Assembly (NCBI RefSeq): GCF_000058485.1
Contig: NC_008278.1
Span: 434,001-498,000 of the forward strand
From: Frankia alni ACN14a
GTDB lineage: Bacteria; Actinomycetota; Actinomycetes; Frankiales; Frankiaceae
Length of the DNA stretch: 64,000 nucleotides
Direction of reading: 5' to 3'
Shown here: piece by piece, positions 16,124 to 25,484 of the stretch
Numbering within the stretch: position 1 is the first letter of the stretch
Layout of the letters: every line of letters begins with the position of its first letter
Notes under the pieces: generated by a model
What the model was told of the DNA's origin: nothing
Seen by the model: the letters and a program-made list of their open reading frames with translations, nothing else
Database searches by the model: none
Position numbers and translations under genes: made by a program

Positions 16124-18007
16124 TCAGGGGGCGGCGGTGAGGACGGGGCGCAGGGCGTCGAGGACGGTGGCGTCCTCGATGGTCGGCGGGACGGCGGGGG
16201 AGCGGCCGTCGGCGATCTCGCGCATGGTCCGGCGAAGGATCTTGCCGGAGCGGGTCTTGGGCAGGGCCGCCACCACGTCGACCCGCTGGAACGCGGCCAC
16301 CGGCCCGATCTCCGCGCGGACGCGGGCGACCAGTTCCGCGGCGAGGGCGTCCGGCCCGATCTCGACTCCGGTCTTCACCACCACCAGCCCGCGCGGCACC
16401 TGCCCCTTCAACGCGTCCGCGACGCCGACGACGGCGCACTCGGCCACGGCGGGGTGCGCGGCGAGGACGGCCTCCATCGATCCGGTGGACAGCCGGTGCC
16501 CGGCCACATTGATCACGTCGTCGGTGCGGCCCAGCACGAACAGGTACCCGTCGGCGTCGACGTAGCCGCCGTCGCCGGTCAGGTAGTACCCGTCGAAGGC
16601 GGACAGGTAGGACGCGACGTACCGGTCGTCGTCCTCCCACAGGGTCGGCAGGGTGCCGGGCGGCAGCGGCAGGCGCAGGCAGATCGCGCCCTCCGTGCCG
16701 GCGGGGACGGGCTGGCCCGCCGGGTCCAGCACCCGCACGTCGTAGCCCGGCATCGGCACGGTGGGGGAGCCCGCGCGGGTGGGCAGCGGCTCCAGGCCGA
16801 TCGGGTTGGCGCAGATGGGCCAGCCCGTCTCCGTCTGCCAGTAGTTGTCGATCACCGGGATGCCCAGGGTGGCGACGGCCCAGTCGTAGGTGGCCGGGTC
16901 GAGGCGTTCGCCGGCCAGGAACAGTGCGCGCAGCGACGAGCGGTCGTACCCGCGCACCAGGGCGCCCGCCGGGTCCTCCTTCTTGATCGCCCGGATCGCC
17001 GTCGGCGCGGTGAACAGCACGTTCACCCCGTGCTCGGCGACGACCCGCCAGAAGGCGCCGGCATCCGGCGTGCCCACCGGCTTGCCCTCGTAGAGCACGG
17101 TCGCCGCGCCGGCGAGCAGCGGGGCGTAGACCGCGTACGAGTGCCCGACCGCCCAGCCCACGTCGGAGGCCGCCCACATGACGTCCCCCGCCCGGACCCC
17201 GTAGATGGTGCCCATCGACCAGGTCAGGGCGACGCCGTGGCCGCCGTTGTCGCGCACGATCCCCTTCGGCCGGCCGGTCGTGCCCGACGTGTAGAGGATG
17301 TAGAGCGGGTCGGTGGCGGCGACCGGCACGGGCGGGTGCGGCGCCGCGGCGGCCAGAGCCGCGTCCCAGTCGTGGTCCCGGCCGGCGACCATCGAGCAGC
17401 GCTGGCGGTCCCGCTGGACGATGAGGGTCGCGGCGGGAGCGTGGGCGGCCAGCGCGATCGCCTCGTCGAGGATCGGCTTGTACGCCACCAGCCTCGTCGG
17501 TTCGATGCCGCAGGAGGCGCTGACGACGACCTTCGCCTGCGCGTCGTCCATCCGGGCGGCGAGCTCGGCCGCGGCGAACCCGCCGAAGACCACGGAGTGC
17601 ACCGCGCCGAGCCGGGCGCAGGCGAGCATGCTCACCACGGCCGCGGGGATCATCGGCAGGTAGATGATGACCCGGTCGCCGCGGCCGACCCCGAGCGCGG
17701 CCAACGCCCCGGCGGCGCGCGCCACCTCGTCGGTCAGCTCGGCGAAGGTGAAGCGGCGGACCGTGTCGGTGACCGGCGAGTCGTAGATCAGCGCGAGCGC
17801 GTCGCCCCGGCCCGCGGCGACGTGCCGGTCGAGGGCGTTGGCGCAGGTGTTGAGCTCGGCGTCGGGGAACCAGCGGGTGAACGGCGCCCTGGTGGCGTCG
17901 AGGATCCGCCGCGGCGGCCGGGTCCAGTCGAGTGCCTGTGCGGCGTCCGCCCAGAACCCCTCGGGATCGTTCGCGGCTCGGTCGTACTCCCGTTGGTATG
18001 CGCCCAT
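16124..18007 (-). CDS. prpE: Propionyl-CoA synthetase-type acyl-CoA synthetase
   Basis: AMP-forming acyl-CoA synthetase of 627 residues (typical length for PrpE/Acs). It activates propionate, or a similar short-chain acid, to the CoA thioester through an adenylate. Motifs are YILYTSGTTGRPKGIVRD (P-loop), DNYWQTETGWP, YYLTGDGGYVDADGYLFVLGRTDDVINVAGHRL and PKTRSGKILRR, with the acylatable Lys. The stretches AYQREYDRAANDPEGFW and VLYEGKPVGTPDAGAFWRV favour PrpE over acetyl-CoA synthetase. The start ATG at 18007 has GGGAGG nine bases upstream; an ATG three codons earlier lies too close to that site. It is divergent from the CoA-transferase. Confidence 0.88.
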   Translation of the reverse strand: MGAYQREYDRAANDPEGFWADAAQALDWTRPPRRILDATRAPFTRWFPDAELNTCANALDRHVAAGRGDALALIYDSPVTDTVRRFTFAELTDEVARAAGALAALGVGRGDRVIIYLPMIPAAVVSMLACARLGAVHSVVFGGFAAAELAARMDDAQAKVVVSASCGIEPTRLVAYKPILDEAIALAAHAPAATLIVQRDRQRCSMVAGRDHDWDAALAAAAPHPPVPVAATDPLYILYTSGTTGRPKGIVRDNGGHGVALTWSMGTIYGVRAGDVMWAASDVGWAVGHSYAVYAPLLAGAATVLYEGKPVGTPDAGAFWRVVAEHGVNVLFTAPTAIRAIKKEDPAGALVRGYDRSSLRALFLAGERLDPATYDWAVATLGIPVIDNYWQTETGWPICANPIGLEPLPTRAGSPTVPMPGYDVRVLDPAGQPVPAGTEGAICLRLPLPPGTLPTLWEDDDRYVASYLSAFDGYYLTGDGGYVDADGYLFVLGRTDDVINVAGHRLSTGSMEAVLAAHPAVAECAVVGVADALKGQVPRGLVVVKTGVEIGPDALAAELVARVRAEIGPVAAFQRVDVVAALPKTRSGKILRRTMREIADGRSPAVPPTIEDATVLDALRPVLTAAP

Positions 18008-18190
18008 GACCGGCATCCTCCCGCGCCCGGCGACCGCCGGAGCGCATTCCCGCCACCCGGTCGCCCACCGCCTCGAGCGGCACACCGGGCGTGCGGGGTG
18101 CGGCCCGGGCCTGCCGCGCTGATCATGACTTCGGCCCAGGTGGTGGTGTTACGTTCCGCGCAAAAGCGAATCGAGACAGGGAGAGCAGCC

Positions 18191-19393
18191 ATGACCAGAC
18201 CGTTGGAGGGCGTCCGGGTCCTCGACTTCTCCGAGCACGGCTTCGTGCCGTCGGCCGCCGCGGCGCTCGGCGACTTCGGTGCGGACGTGGTCAAGATCGA
18301 GCGGCTCGCCGGCGACGCCATGCGCCGGATCATCGCCAGCGGCATGGTCGCCACGAAGGACGGCTACGACTTCCAGTTCGAGCTGTTCAACCGCAACAAG
18401 CGCGGCATCGCGTTAGACGTCGAGCAGCCCGCGGGGCGCGAGATCTTCGAAAAACTCGTGCGCTGGGCCGAGGTGTACATCACCAACCAGCTTCCCCGCG
18501 TCCGCCGCAAGCTGCGCACGGAACCGGCCGACATCTTCGCGCTGAACCCGACCATCGTCTATGCGCGTGGGCACGGCCAGGGGCAGCGCGGACCCGACGC
18601 CGAGGCCGGTGGTTTCGACGGGGTCTCGTACTGGGCGCGCGGCGGCGTGGCCCACGTCCTGACCGACGCGGACGCGACGCGCCCGACCAAGCAGCGCCCG
18701 GCCCTCGGCGACGGCCCCAGCGGAATGTTCCTCGCCGGCGGGATCTGCGCCGGGCTCGTCCACGTGGGGCGGACCGGCAAGGGCATCGTGGTCGACACCT
18801 CCCTGCTCGGCTCGGCGGCGTGGACGCTCGGGCCCGATCTGGCCTACACCACCCTGGCCGGCGGGCAGATGCCGATGGCGGCCGACGAGCAGATCTCGCC
18901 GCTCGTGCGCCAGTACCGGACCGTCGACGGCCGGTGGGTGTCCCTGATGATGATCGACGAGGCGCGTTACTGGGAGCAGGCCTGCCGGGCGCTCGGCCTG
19001 GACGATCTCGTCCCCCGTTTCCCCGACCCGGCCTCGCGCCGAGCGGGCTGGCCGGTGATCCACGAGCGGATCAATGCGGTGATCACCGCACTCGACCACG
19101 TCGAGCTGGAGGCGAAGCTGCGCGCCCAGGGGTGCATCTTCTCGTTCTTCGCGACCCCGATGGAGGTCGTCGCCGACCCGGCGGTGGTCGCCAACGGCTA
19201 TCTCATGCAGCACCCCGAGCATCCCGACGTCCGGCTCGCGGCCGCTCCGGTGCAGTTCGACGACGAGCTGCCGGCGGCCCGGCGCGCTGGACCGACCCTG
19301 GGCCAGCATTCCCGCGAGGTCCTCACCGAGCTCGGCTACGGCGAGACGGAGATCCTCCGCCTGCTCGACGACAAGGTCATCGCCGAGCCCTGA
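18191..19393 (+). CDS. CaiB/BaiF (class III) CoA-transferase
   Basis: Family III CoA-transferase of 400 residues, moving CoA between carboxylic acids. The N-terminus PLEGVRVLDFSEHGFVPSAA, then FGADVVKIERL, and later RNKRGIALDVEQPAG, are standard family motifs. The position of the usual catalytic Asp falls in the RGPDAEAGGFDGVSYWARGG stretch. The ATG at 18191 follows GGGAGAGC. It is divergently arranged with prpE, so both may serve activation of short-chain or branched acids. The donor and acceptor are unknown. Confidence 0.87.
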   Translation: MTRPLEGVRVLDFSEHGFVPSAAAALGDFGADVVKIERLAGDAMRRIIASGMVATKDGYDFQFELFNRNKRGIALDVEQPAGREIFEKLVRWAEVYITNQLPRVRRKLRTEPADIFALNPTIVYARGHGQGQRGPDAEAGGFDGVSYWARGGVAHVLTDADATRPTKQRPALGDGPSGMFLAGGICAGLVHVGRTGKGIVVDTSLLGSAAWTLGPDLAYTTLAGGQMPMAADEQISPLVRQYRTVDGRWVSLMMIDEARYWEQACRALGLDDLVPRFPDPASRRAGWPVIHERINAVITALDHVELEAKLRAQGCIFSFFATPMEVVADPAVVANGYLMQHPEHPDVRLAAAPVQFDDELPAARRAGPTLGQHSREVLTELGYGETEILRLLDDKVIAEP

Positions 19394-19611
19394 GCACCGA
19401 GCCCCTGCCGGGATGCGCCGACCAGAGCGTGGGTAGGCCCTGGTCACAGGCGTTCCGCGGCACCGATGCCACCCGGTCCACAGTCCCGCCGCGGGTCCGA
19501 ACCGTGGGCTCACCGTGGCCTCCGGGTGGCGTCCCGCCGGGCGACGAGAAAAAACTGTCGGTGGTGGGGTCCAGGGTGGTGGCACGGTTCGCAGCACTCG
19601 AAGGAGTCACC

Positions 19612-20403
19612 ATGCCCACGCGAGACAACATCCCCGCCGGCGCCCCCTGTTGGGTCGACCTGATGACCTCCGACGCCGCCGGTGCCAAGGCGTTCTACGG
19701 TGAGCTGTTCGGCTGGGCGGCCGAGGAGCCCGCCCCCGAGTTCGGCGGCTACACCAACCTCACCAAGGACGGCGTCCGCATCGGCGGTCTGATGCCCAAG
19801 CAGCCGGGGATGGACGCCCCCGACGGCTGGTCGGTCTACCTGTCCACGCCCGATGCGGAGAAGACCGTCGCCGCCGCGACCGAGCACGGCGGTGGAGTGA
19901 TCGTCGGGCCGATGGCCGTGGCCGACCTCGGTGTCATGGCCGTGGTGACCGACCCGGGCGGCGCGGCCATCGGCCTGTGGCAGCCCGGCACGCACAGCGG
20001 CTTCGGGGTCGCCGCCGAGCCGGGCGCGCCGGGCTGGTTCGAGCTGCTCACCCGGGATTACAACGCCGCGGTCCCCTTCTACCGTGATGTCTTCGGCTGG
20101 GATGTCCACGTCGCCGCCGACACCCCGGAGTTCCGCTACTCGACCTACGGGCCCGGCGACGCCGCGCACGCCGGGATCATGGATGCGAGCGGTTTCCTGC
20201 CGGACGGCGTGCCGGCGCACTGGTCGGTGTACTTCGCCACGGCGGACACGGACGCGACGCTGGAGCGGGCCGCCGCGCTCGGCGGCTCGGTCGTCCTGCC
20301 GGCCGAGGACACTCCGTATGGTCGCCTCGCCGCGGCCGCCGACCCCACCGGCGCCGTGTTCAAGCTGCTCGGGCCGAACGTCTCGACGCCTGCCGCGAGC
20401 TGA
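19612..20403 (+). CDS. VOC family protein with two glyoxalase-like modules
   Basis: Protein of 263 residues made of two βαβββ vicinal-oxygen-chelate modules: about residues 8–125 (CWVDLMTSDAAGAKAFYGELFGW) and 133–258 (GWFELLTRDYNAAVPFYRDVFGW). Each module has the paired sequence FYxxxFGW and ends in VTDPGGAAIGLW / AADPTGAVFKLL. This two-module type is common in actinobacteria, including antibiotic-inactivating and hydroxylase-like proteins, and the ligand is unknown. AAGGAG precedes the ATG at 19612. The 218-bp spacer upstream contains nothing recognised. Confidence 0.82.
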   Translation: MPTRDNIPAGAPCWVDLMTSDAAGAKAFYGELFGWAAEEPAPEFGGYTNLTKDGVRIGGLMPKQPGMDAPDGWSVYLSTPDAEKTVAAATEHGGGVIVGPMAVADLGVMAVVTDPGGAAIGLWQPGTHSGFGVAAEPGAPGWFELLTRDYNAAVPFYRDVFGWDVHVAADTPEFRYSTYGPGDAAHAGIMDASGFLPDGVPAHWSVYFATADTDATLERAAALGGSVVLPAEDTPYGRLAAAADPTGAVFKLLGPNVSTPAAS

Positions 20404-20420
20404 GCCCGCCGCGACCGGTT

Positions 20421-21581
20421 CTAGGCGGCCGCCGGCTCGGCGCGCAGCAGGCCGGCGAGGACCGATCCGGCGTGGCGGATGCCCACGTCGTCGACGTCGA
20501 GGTGGGTGACGATCCGCAGGGTGCTCGGGCCGGTCGCGCCGACCAGCACGCCCTGCTCCGCGGCGCTGCGGGCGAACCGGGCGGCGTCGGCGACCTCGAC
20601 GAGGACCATGTTGGTCTCGACCTGCTTGGGGTCCACGCGGCCGGGCGCGGCGTCGGCGAGCAGCGCGGCGAGCTCGCCTGCCCGCCGGTGGTCCTCGGCG
20701 AGGCGTTCGAGGTGGTGGTGCAGCGCGTGCAGGCCCGCCGCGGCCAGCACGCCGGACTGGCGCATCGCGCCGCCGAGGCGCCGGCGCCAGGTCCGGACCT
20801 CGTCGACCCGGCCGGCGTCGCAGATCACCAGCGATCCGACCGGGGCGCCGAGCCCCTTGGACAGGCAGACCGACAGGGTCGTGAACGGCTCCGCGAGCCG
20901 GCGCGGCTCGACGGCGCCGGCCACGGCCGCGTTCCACAGCCGGGCGCCGTCGCAGTGCAGCGCGATGCCGGCGGCGGTGGCGAGGTCGCGGAACTGGTCC
21001 AGCCGGGCCGGCGCCCAGACCCGCCCGCCGGCCCGGGCGGCGGTGTTCTCCACGGCCAGCACGCTTGTGCGGATCATGTTGTAGTTGCCGTCGACGCTGT
21101 GCGAGCGGATTGTCGCGGCGACGTCCGCCAGGTCCGCGGTGTCGACGAGGCCGGGCAACGTGCGGGTCTGGAGGCCGCCGAGCGCGGCCAGGCCGCCCAT
21201 CTCGTAGGTCACGATGTGGGCCTCGGTGTCGGCGATGATCTCGGTGCCGACCTGGGCGCTGGCGCGCAGGGCGACGAAGTTGGCCATGGTCCCGCTTGGC
21301 ATGAACACGGCCGCTGCGTGGCCGAGCAGGTCCGCGGCGTACTCCTCCAGGGCCCGCACCGACGGGTCCTCGCCATAGTGGTCGTCGCCGACCTCCGCCT
21401 CCGCCATCGCCCGGCGCATCGCCGCGGTCGGCCGGGTCACCGTGTCGCTGCGCAGATCGACCGGCCCGGCCGGCCTGGCCGCCGGTCGAGCCGCCGACCG
21501 CGAGGCCGACGCGGCAATCTGGTCGCCACCGCCCGTCGCGTCGGGCCTGGGACTACCGTCACGGGAAGCGTCGATGGTCAC
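20421..21581 (-). CDS. ltaE: Low-specificity threonine aldolase, PLP-dependent
   Basis: Fold-type I PLP enzyme of 386 residues that cleaves L-threonine or L-allo-threonine to glycine and acetaldehyde. It has VDLRSDTVTRPTAAMRRAM at the start of the domain, VGDDHYGEDPSVRALE, FMPSGTMANFVAL, LHCDGARLWNAAVA and the Schiff-base lysine in VCLSKGLGAPVGS. The N-terminal 40 residues are an Ala/Arg-rich extension, so the GTG at 21581 may be upstream of the real start, although no better internal start is visible. It is convergent with the VOC gene, and its end lies 17 bp away. Confidence 0.88.
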   Translation of the reverse strand: MTIDASRDGSPRPDATGGGDQIAASASRSAARPAARPAGPVDLRSDTVTRPTAAMRRAMAEAEVGDDHYGEDPSVRALEEYAADLLGHAAAVFMPSGTMANFVALRASAQVGTEIIADTEAHIVTYEMGGLAALGGLQTRTLPGLVDTADLADVAATIRSHSVDGNYNMIRTSVLAVENTAARAGGRVWAPARLDQFRDLATAAGIALHCDGARLWNAAVAGAVEPRRLAEPFTTLSVCLSKGLGAPVGSLVICDAGRVDEVRTWRRRLGGAMRQSGVLAAAGLHALHHHLERLAEDHRRAGELAALLADAAPGRVDPKQVETNMVLVEVADAARFARSAAEQGVLVGATGPSTLRIVTHLDVDDVGIRHAGSVLAGLLRAEPAAA

Positions 21582-21611
21582 GATGGGCGATGCTAGTGGC
21601 CACGCCCCGAC

Positions 21612-22751
21612 TTATCCCGGTGGAGCAGACAGACGACGCCGCTCCCCGGGGTCCTGAGGTCCCGGCGGCTCGGGGGTCCAGACGGCGGAGGGCACTTCGG
21701 CGCGCAGGGTGGGGGCGACCTCGGCGAAGAAGCGTTCCAGGTGGGCGCGGGTGGTGGCGGGGTCGGTGAGGAAGAAGCCCTCCACCCCGATGCCGAGGAC
21801 CTGGTTGCCGAAGCGCCGGTGCAGGTCGAGCAGCTTTTCGATGATCTGGTCGGCGGTGCCGACGAGGGCCGAGCCGTTGTCGATGAAGTCCTCCAGCGAG
21901 CCGAACGGGAAGTGGTTCTGCCGGGCCACCGGGAGGTCGCGGAACGCGGCGAAGGCGGGGCGGGCGAGTGCGAGGGCGTCCTGCGAGCGGTCGGTGATGA
22001 CAGGGGAGTGCACGCCGAGGGCGAGCGGCGTGGCGGCCGGGTCGTGATCGTGATGGACGAGCCGGTCGCGGTAGCGCTGGACGAGCGCGAGGTAGTGATT
22101 GGTGCGGCGGAAGCCGTTCGCCGAGTACAGCGGGTCGCCCCAGCGGGCGGCGAGGTCGCTCGACCGCTCGCTGGACGCCGAGCCGTGCCAGACGCGCGGC
22201 GCCGGCTGCTGCAACGGCCGCGGGCGGGTCGTCGCCCCGTGCAGCGGTGGGCGGAAGCGGCCCGTCCAGGTCACGTTCTCCTCCCGCCACAGCCGGCGGA
22301 ACAGCTCGTAGTTCTCCGCCAGCCGATCCCAGAGCTCGGCGGCGTCGACGCCGAACATGCCCGGTGAGACCGGATCGTTGCCCTTGCCGATGACCAGGTC
22401 GAGGCGCCCGTCGCTGAGCTGGTCGAGGGTGGCGTACTCCTCGGCGGCGCGGACCGGGTCGGCCAGCGAAAGCACGGCGACGGTGGTGACCAACCGGATC
22501 CGGCTGGTCCGAGCGGCGATGTGGCCGAGCAGTACGGCAGGGGCGGACGACAGGAACGCGGGATTGTGCCGCTCGCCGACGCCGAACGCGTCGTAGCCCA
22601 CGCCCTCGGCCCAGGTCGCGAGGTCGACCAGAGCCCGCAGCCGCTCCCGCTCGTGCTCCGCCGCCGGAGACGACCGCGTCGCCGTCGCCGTCGTGGTCAC
22701 GGCAGCGCCGCCGACATCGCGCGCCGCCAGCGTGCTGGCCAGGAACTTCAC
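21612..22751 (-). CDS. LLM class flavin-dependent oxidoreductase
   Basis: Luciferase-like monooxygenase-fold protein of 379 residues, using FMN or F420. Motifs include GYDAFGVGERHNPAF, RIRLVTTVAVLSLADPVRAAEEYATLDQLSDGR and LVIGKGNDPVSPGMFG, followed by LVGTADQIIEKL near the C-terminus. These match the alkanal monooxygenase/F420 group; the substrate is unknown. GTG at 22751 is preceded by GGGGAAG. It diverges from the HxlR regulator across a 220-bp spacer, so the regulator is likely to act on this gene. The proline-rich last 20 residues are probably disordered. Confidence 0.83.
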   Translation of the reverse strand: MKFLASTLAARDVGGAAVTTTATATRSSPAAEHERERLRALVDLATWAEGVGYDAFGVGERHNPAFLSSAPAVLLGHIAARTSRIRLVTTVAVLSLADPVRAAEEYATLDQLSDGRLDLVIGKGNDPVSPGMFGVDAAELWDRLAENYELFRRLWREENVTWTGRFRPPLHGATTRPRPLQQPAPRVWHGSASSERSSDLAARWGDPLYSANGFRRTNHYLALVQRYRDRLVHHDHDPAATPLALGVHSPVITDRSQDALALARPAFAAFRDLPVARQNHFPFGSLEDFIDNGSALVGTADQIIEKLLDLHRRFGNQVLGIGVEGFFLTDPATTRAHLERFFAEVAPTLRAEVPSAVWTPEPPGPQDPGERRRLSAPPG

Positions 22752-22971
22752 ACTGCTTCCCCACTGTTGCGCACGTCGGGCGATGCTGGTCAGAAGCCCA
22801 GCGCCGCGCGGATCAGGACGATGGTGGCGCGGTCCGGGAAGGCCTCCCGCTCCACGATGGTCACTCCGATGCGGGTCGATGGCTCCTTCTGGTAACTGGA
22901 TCGATTCTGCGGAACCATCGAGTGCCTCGGAAGACGGCACTATTTTCTGCCTCGGTGACGTGGAGGTAACC

Positions 22972-23508
22972 ATGCGCGCGAAGTCCGCCGTCGGCGACGG
23001 GGGTGGCCCGAGTGGCGATGGGGATGGCCCGAACGGCGGCGTGGCCGGCCGGAAAGGCAGTGTGGTCGGCCGGAAGGGCGGCGCGGTCGGCCAGAACGGT
23101 GGCGGGCCGGTCGACACGCGGGCGGCGACGGTTCTGGCGATCCGCGACGACGCGACGTGCCGGGTCCGCGAGATCCTCGACCGGGTCGGCGACAAGTGGA
23201 CGCTGGCGGTGGTCAGCGAGCTCGGCCGGGGCAGCCACCGTTTCACCGAGCTGCGGCGGGCCGTGCCGGGCATCAGCCAACGCATGCTGACCTCAACCCT
23301 GCGCGGGCTTGAACGCGACGGCCTGGTCCGCCGGACCGTGCATCCGGTCGTCCCGCCGCGGGTCGACTACGAGCTGACCGAGCTCGGCCGGACACTGCTC
23401 GACACGGCCTGGGCGCTGATGAGCTGGGCTCTGGAGCACATGGACCAGATCGACGATGCCCGGCAGGAGTACGACGGGCGCCGGGAGTACGACGCAGGCC
23501 GGGAGTAG
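22972..23508 (+). CDS. HxlR family winged-helix transcriptional regulator
   Basis: Regulator of 178 residues. The HxlR domain spans about residues 55–150: CRVREILDRVGDKWTLAVV, then HRFTELRRAVPGISQRML and LRGLERDGLVRRTVHP with VDYELTELG. The N-terminal 45 residues form a Gly-rich extension with short repeats (GRKGSVV, GRKGGAV), not typical of the family. GGAGG precedes the ATG at 22972. The conserved Cys ahead of the helix-turn-helix may be redox-active, as in some relatives. It is divergent from the flavin oxidoreductase at 21612–22751, its probable target. Confidence 0.85.
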   Translation: MRAKSAVGDGGGPSGDGDGPNGGVAGRKGSVVGRKGGAVGQNGGGPVDTRAATVLAIRDDATCRVREILDRVGDKWTLAVVSELGRGSHRFTELRRAVPGISQRMLTSTLRGLERDGLVRRTVHPVVPPRVDYELTELGRTLLDTAWALMSWALEHMDQIDDARQEYDGRREYDAGRE

Positions 23509-23522
23509 GCCGGGCGTTGACC

Positions 23523-24494
23523 TCAGTTGCCGGTCAGTAGCGGGGCCAGCCGTTCGAGCTGGTCGACGGCCGCCGGGAGGTCGGCGGCGAACGGGTGGAC
23601 GAGCACGTGGTCGGCACCGGCGGTCAGGTGGGCGCCCAGCCGCGCCGCCACGGCGGCCTCGTCCCCCCAGGCGAGGATGTCGTCGACCAGCCGGTCGCTG
23701 CGTGCGCCGGACAGGTCCGCGTCGCCGTAGCCGAGGCGCCGGTAGTTGCTGGTGTACGGGGACTCCGCGGCTCCCGCCCCGGCGTTGAAGACGGCGCGCA
23801 ACCGTCCCCGAGCGGTCGCCGGGTCGGCCTCGAGCGTCACGGCCTGATGCGGGATGACCAGCCGGTCCGGGCCGACGGCGGCGCGGGCCGCGGCGGTGTG
23901 CGCCACCGGCTGCAGGAAGGGGTGCACCCCGTCGGCGTGGTCGCGGGCGAGCCGGTGGGCGCGCGGTCCCAGGGCGGCGAGCACCCGCGGGTAGCGCGGC
24001 GCGGGCAGGAGCCAGGCCGCGACGTCGTCCACCGCCCGCAGGTAGTCGCCGAGCGCGGTCAGCGGGCGTGACCCCTGCTGCCCGCCAAGCCCGAGCACGA
24101 ACCGGTCCGGATACGCCTCGGCGAGGGTGGCGGCCCCGGTGTGCATGGTGGCCGGCTCGCGGACGGTCACGTTGGCGATGCCGGTGCCGACGACGATCCG
24201 CTCGGTCGCGGCCAGCATCAGCGCGTGCTGGGTGAACGCCTCCCGGCCACCGGTCGGCGCGCCGGCCGGTGGTTCGGCGCCCCACAGCGAGCCGTAACCC
24301 AGGCGCTCGATGCGGTCGAACTGGCGGCGCTGGACCGCCACCGGCGTGGCGAGCAGGGTGGCCGCGGCCAGCCACACGCCGTACCGGCCGAGCCGTCGGC
24401 GCGTCTCGGTGACCACCCGCGCCGTGCTCACCGCCCCGACCGTCGCCGCCTGCGTGCCCGCCGTCGGCCCCGTCGCCGTGTTCACCGTCGTCAT
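23523..24494 (-). CDS. LLM class F420-dependent oxidoreductase
   Basis: Luciferase-like F420/FMN oxidoreductase of 323 residues, similar to the short (about 300-residue) probable F420-dependent group. It contains FDRIERLGYGSLWGAEPPA, ALMLAATERIVVGTGIANVTVREPATM and LAEAYPDRFVLGLGG. Residues 1–30 look like a disordered leader. The ATG at 24494 has GGAG five bases upstream; the adjacent GTG at 24497 is too close to that site. It is divergent from a TetR gene, with a long operator-like inverted repeat between them, so it is very probably repressed by that TetR protein. Confidence 0.83.
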   Translation of the reverse strand: MTTVNTATGPTAGTQAATVGAVSTARVVTETRRRLGRYGVWLAAATLLATPVAVQRRQFDRIERLGYGSLWGAEPPAGAPTGGREAFTQHALMLAATERIVVGTGIANVTVREPATMHTGAATLAEAYPDRFVLGLGGQQGSRPLTALGDYLRAVDDVAAWLLPAPRYPRVLAALGPRAHRLARDHADGVHPFLQPVAHTAAARAAVGPDRLVIPHQAVTLEADPATARGRLRAVFNAGAGAAESPYTSNYRRLGYGDADLSGARSDRLVDDILAWGDEAAVAARLGAHLTAGADHVLVHPFAADLPAAVDQLERLAPLLTGN

Positions 24495-24519
24495 CACCGC
24501 TCCCTCGTCTGCTGGCGAG

Positions 24520-24580
24520 CTAACCGGAGGCTGCCTCCGATCTGTGGTTCACCACCATAGTGGAGGTAGGCTCCGGTTAG
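24520..24580. promoter_or_regulatory. Paired operator between the F420 oxidoreductase and TetR genes
   Basis: Two 19-bp boxes at 24520–24538 (CTAACCGGAGGCTGCCTCC) and 24562–24580 are in inverted orientation and match at 17 of 19 positions. Each contains its own palindromic core (GGAG…CTCC). The spacer is 23 bp. The boxes lie 26 bp from the start of the minus-strand gene and about 60 bp from the TetR start, ideal for autoregulation and control of the divergent enzyme gene. Confidence 0.7.
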
Positions 24581-24642
24581 CCACGTCGAGGCGGCACCGG
24601 ACCGGGGGTGGGAGCGTGGGTGGCGCGAGCGGGACACGCACC

Positions 24643-25254
24643 ATGCGCGCCGATGCCCGCCGCAACTACGAGCGGCTGCTGGCGGAGGCCCGGGTGGCCT
24701 TCGCCGAGCACGGCACCGGCGCCTCGCTGGAGGACATCGCCCGCCGGGCCGGCGTGGGTACGGGCACCCTCTACCGGCACTTTCCCGCCCGGGAGGCGCT
24801 GCTGGAGGCGGTGTTGCGCGAGGAGTTCCAGCGGTTGACCGCCTCCGCCGGCGTGGCAGCGGCCGCCCGGCCCGCCGGCCCGGCGCTGCTCGCCTGGCTG
24901 CGCGAACTCGTCGCCTTCAACGGCACCTACCGCGGGCTCACCGCGGTTCTCATGCAGCCCCTGCTCGACCCCGCCAGCGAGCTGCACGCCGCCTGCGAGG
25001 CGATGCGCACCGCCGGCGGCGATCTGCTCCGCGCCGCCCAGCAGGCCGGGCGGATCCGCCCCGACGTCACCGTCCTAGAGCTGTTCACCCTGGTCAGCGG
25101 GCTGTCCTGGGCGCACGAGCAGACCTCGGCGGCCCTGCCCGGCAGCCTCGCCCCTGACCGCCTGCTGCATCTGACCGTCGAGGGGTTGGCTCCCCGCCCC
25201 GCGCAGTCCGGGGTCATGCAGTCCGGGGTCATGCAGGCCGACGCCGGGCGGTAG
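24643..25254 (+). CDS. TetR family transcriptional regulator
   Basis: Repressor of 203 residues. The helix-turn-helix is ASLEDIARRAGVGTGTLYRHFPAREALLEAV, about residues 26–56, followed by a helical ligand domain. The last residues repeat QSGVM twice because of a 15-bp direct repeat. The ATG at 24643 is used here. A GTG at 24616 is in frame and would add nine residues. The operator pair at 24520–24580 and the divergent flavin oxidoreductase are its likely targets, and the downstream MFS exporter may be another. Confidence 0.85.
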   Translation: MRADARRNYERLLAEARVAFAEHGTGASLEDIARRAGVGTGTLYRHFPAREALLEAVLREEFQRLTASAGVAAAARPAGPALLAWLRELVAFNGTYRGLTAVLMQPLLDPASELHAACEAMRTAGGDLLRAAQQAGRIRPDVTVLELFTLVSGLSWAHEQTSAALPGSLAPDRLLHLTVEGLAPRPAQSGVMQSGVMQADAGR

Positions 25255-25484
25255 GCACCCGAGGCCCCGTGGCCTCGTCCTTCCGTCGCCCGGACCCGAG
25301 TGGTGACGTCCGGCGGGGCGGCATTACCTCGCGCGTAATCGACGGGATCCGCGGGCGTCCGGAGGATCGGGCGCGGCGGGGAGGTTCCCTCGCCGCCACC
25401 GATCCGATCCGTTCTCGGCATCAGACGGCCGGCCGCTCGCGCGGGCGGCAACGCCGTGGGGATGCCGGCTGCTCTGGGAGATCC

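Noticed and set aside
15735-18083. Very long minus-strand frame overlapping prpE
   Set aside because: Arg/Ala-rich frame-shifted shadow of prpE; the prpE frame has all adenylate-forming enzyme motifs.
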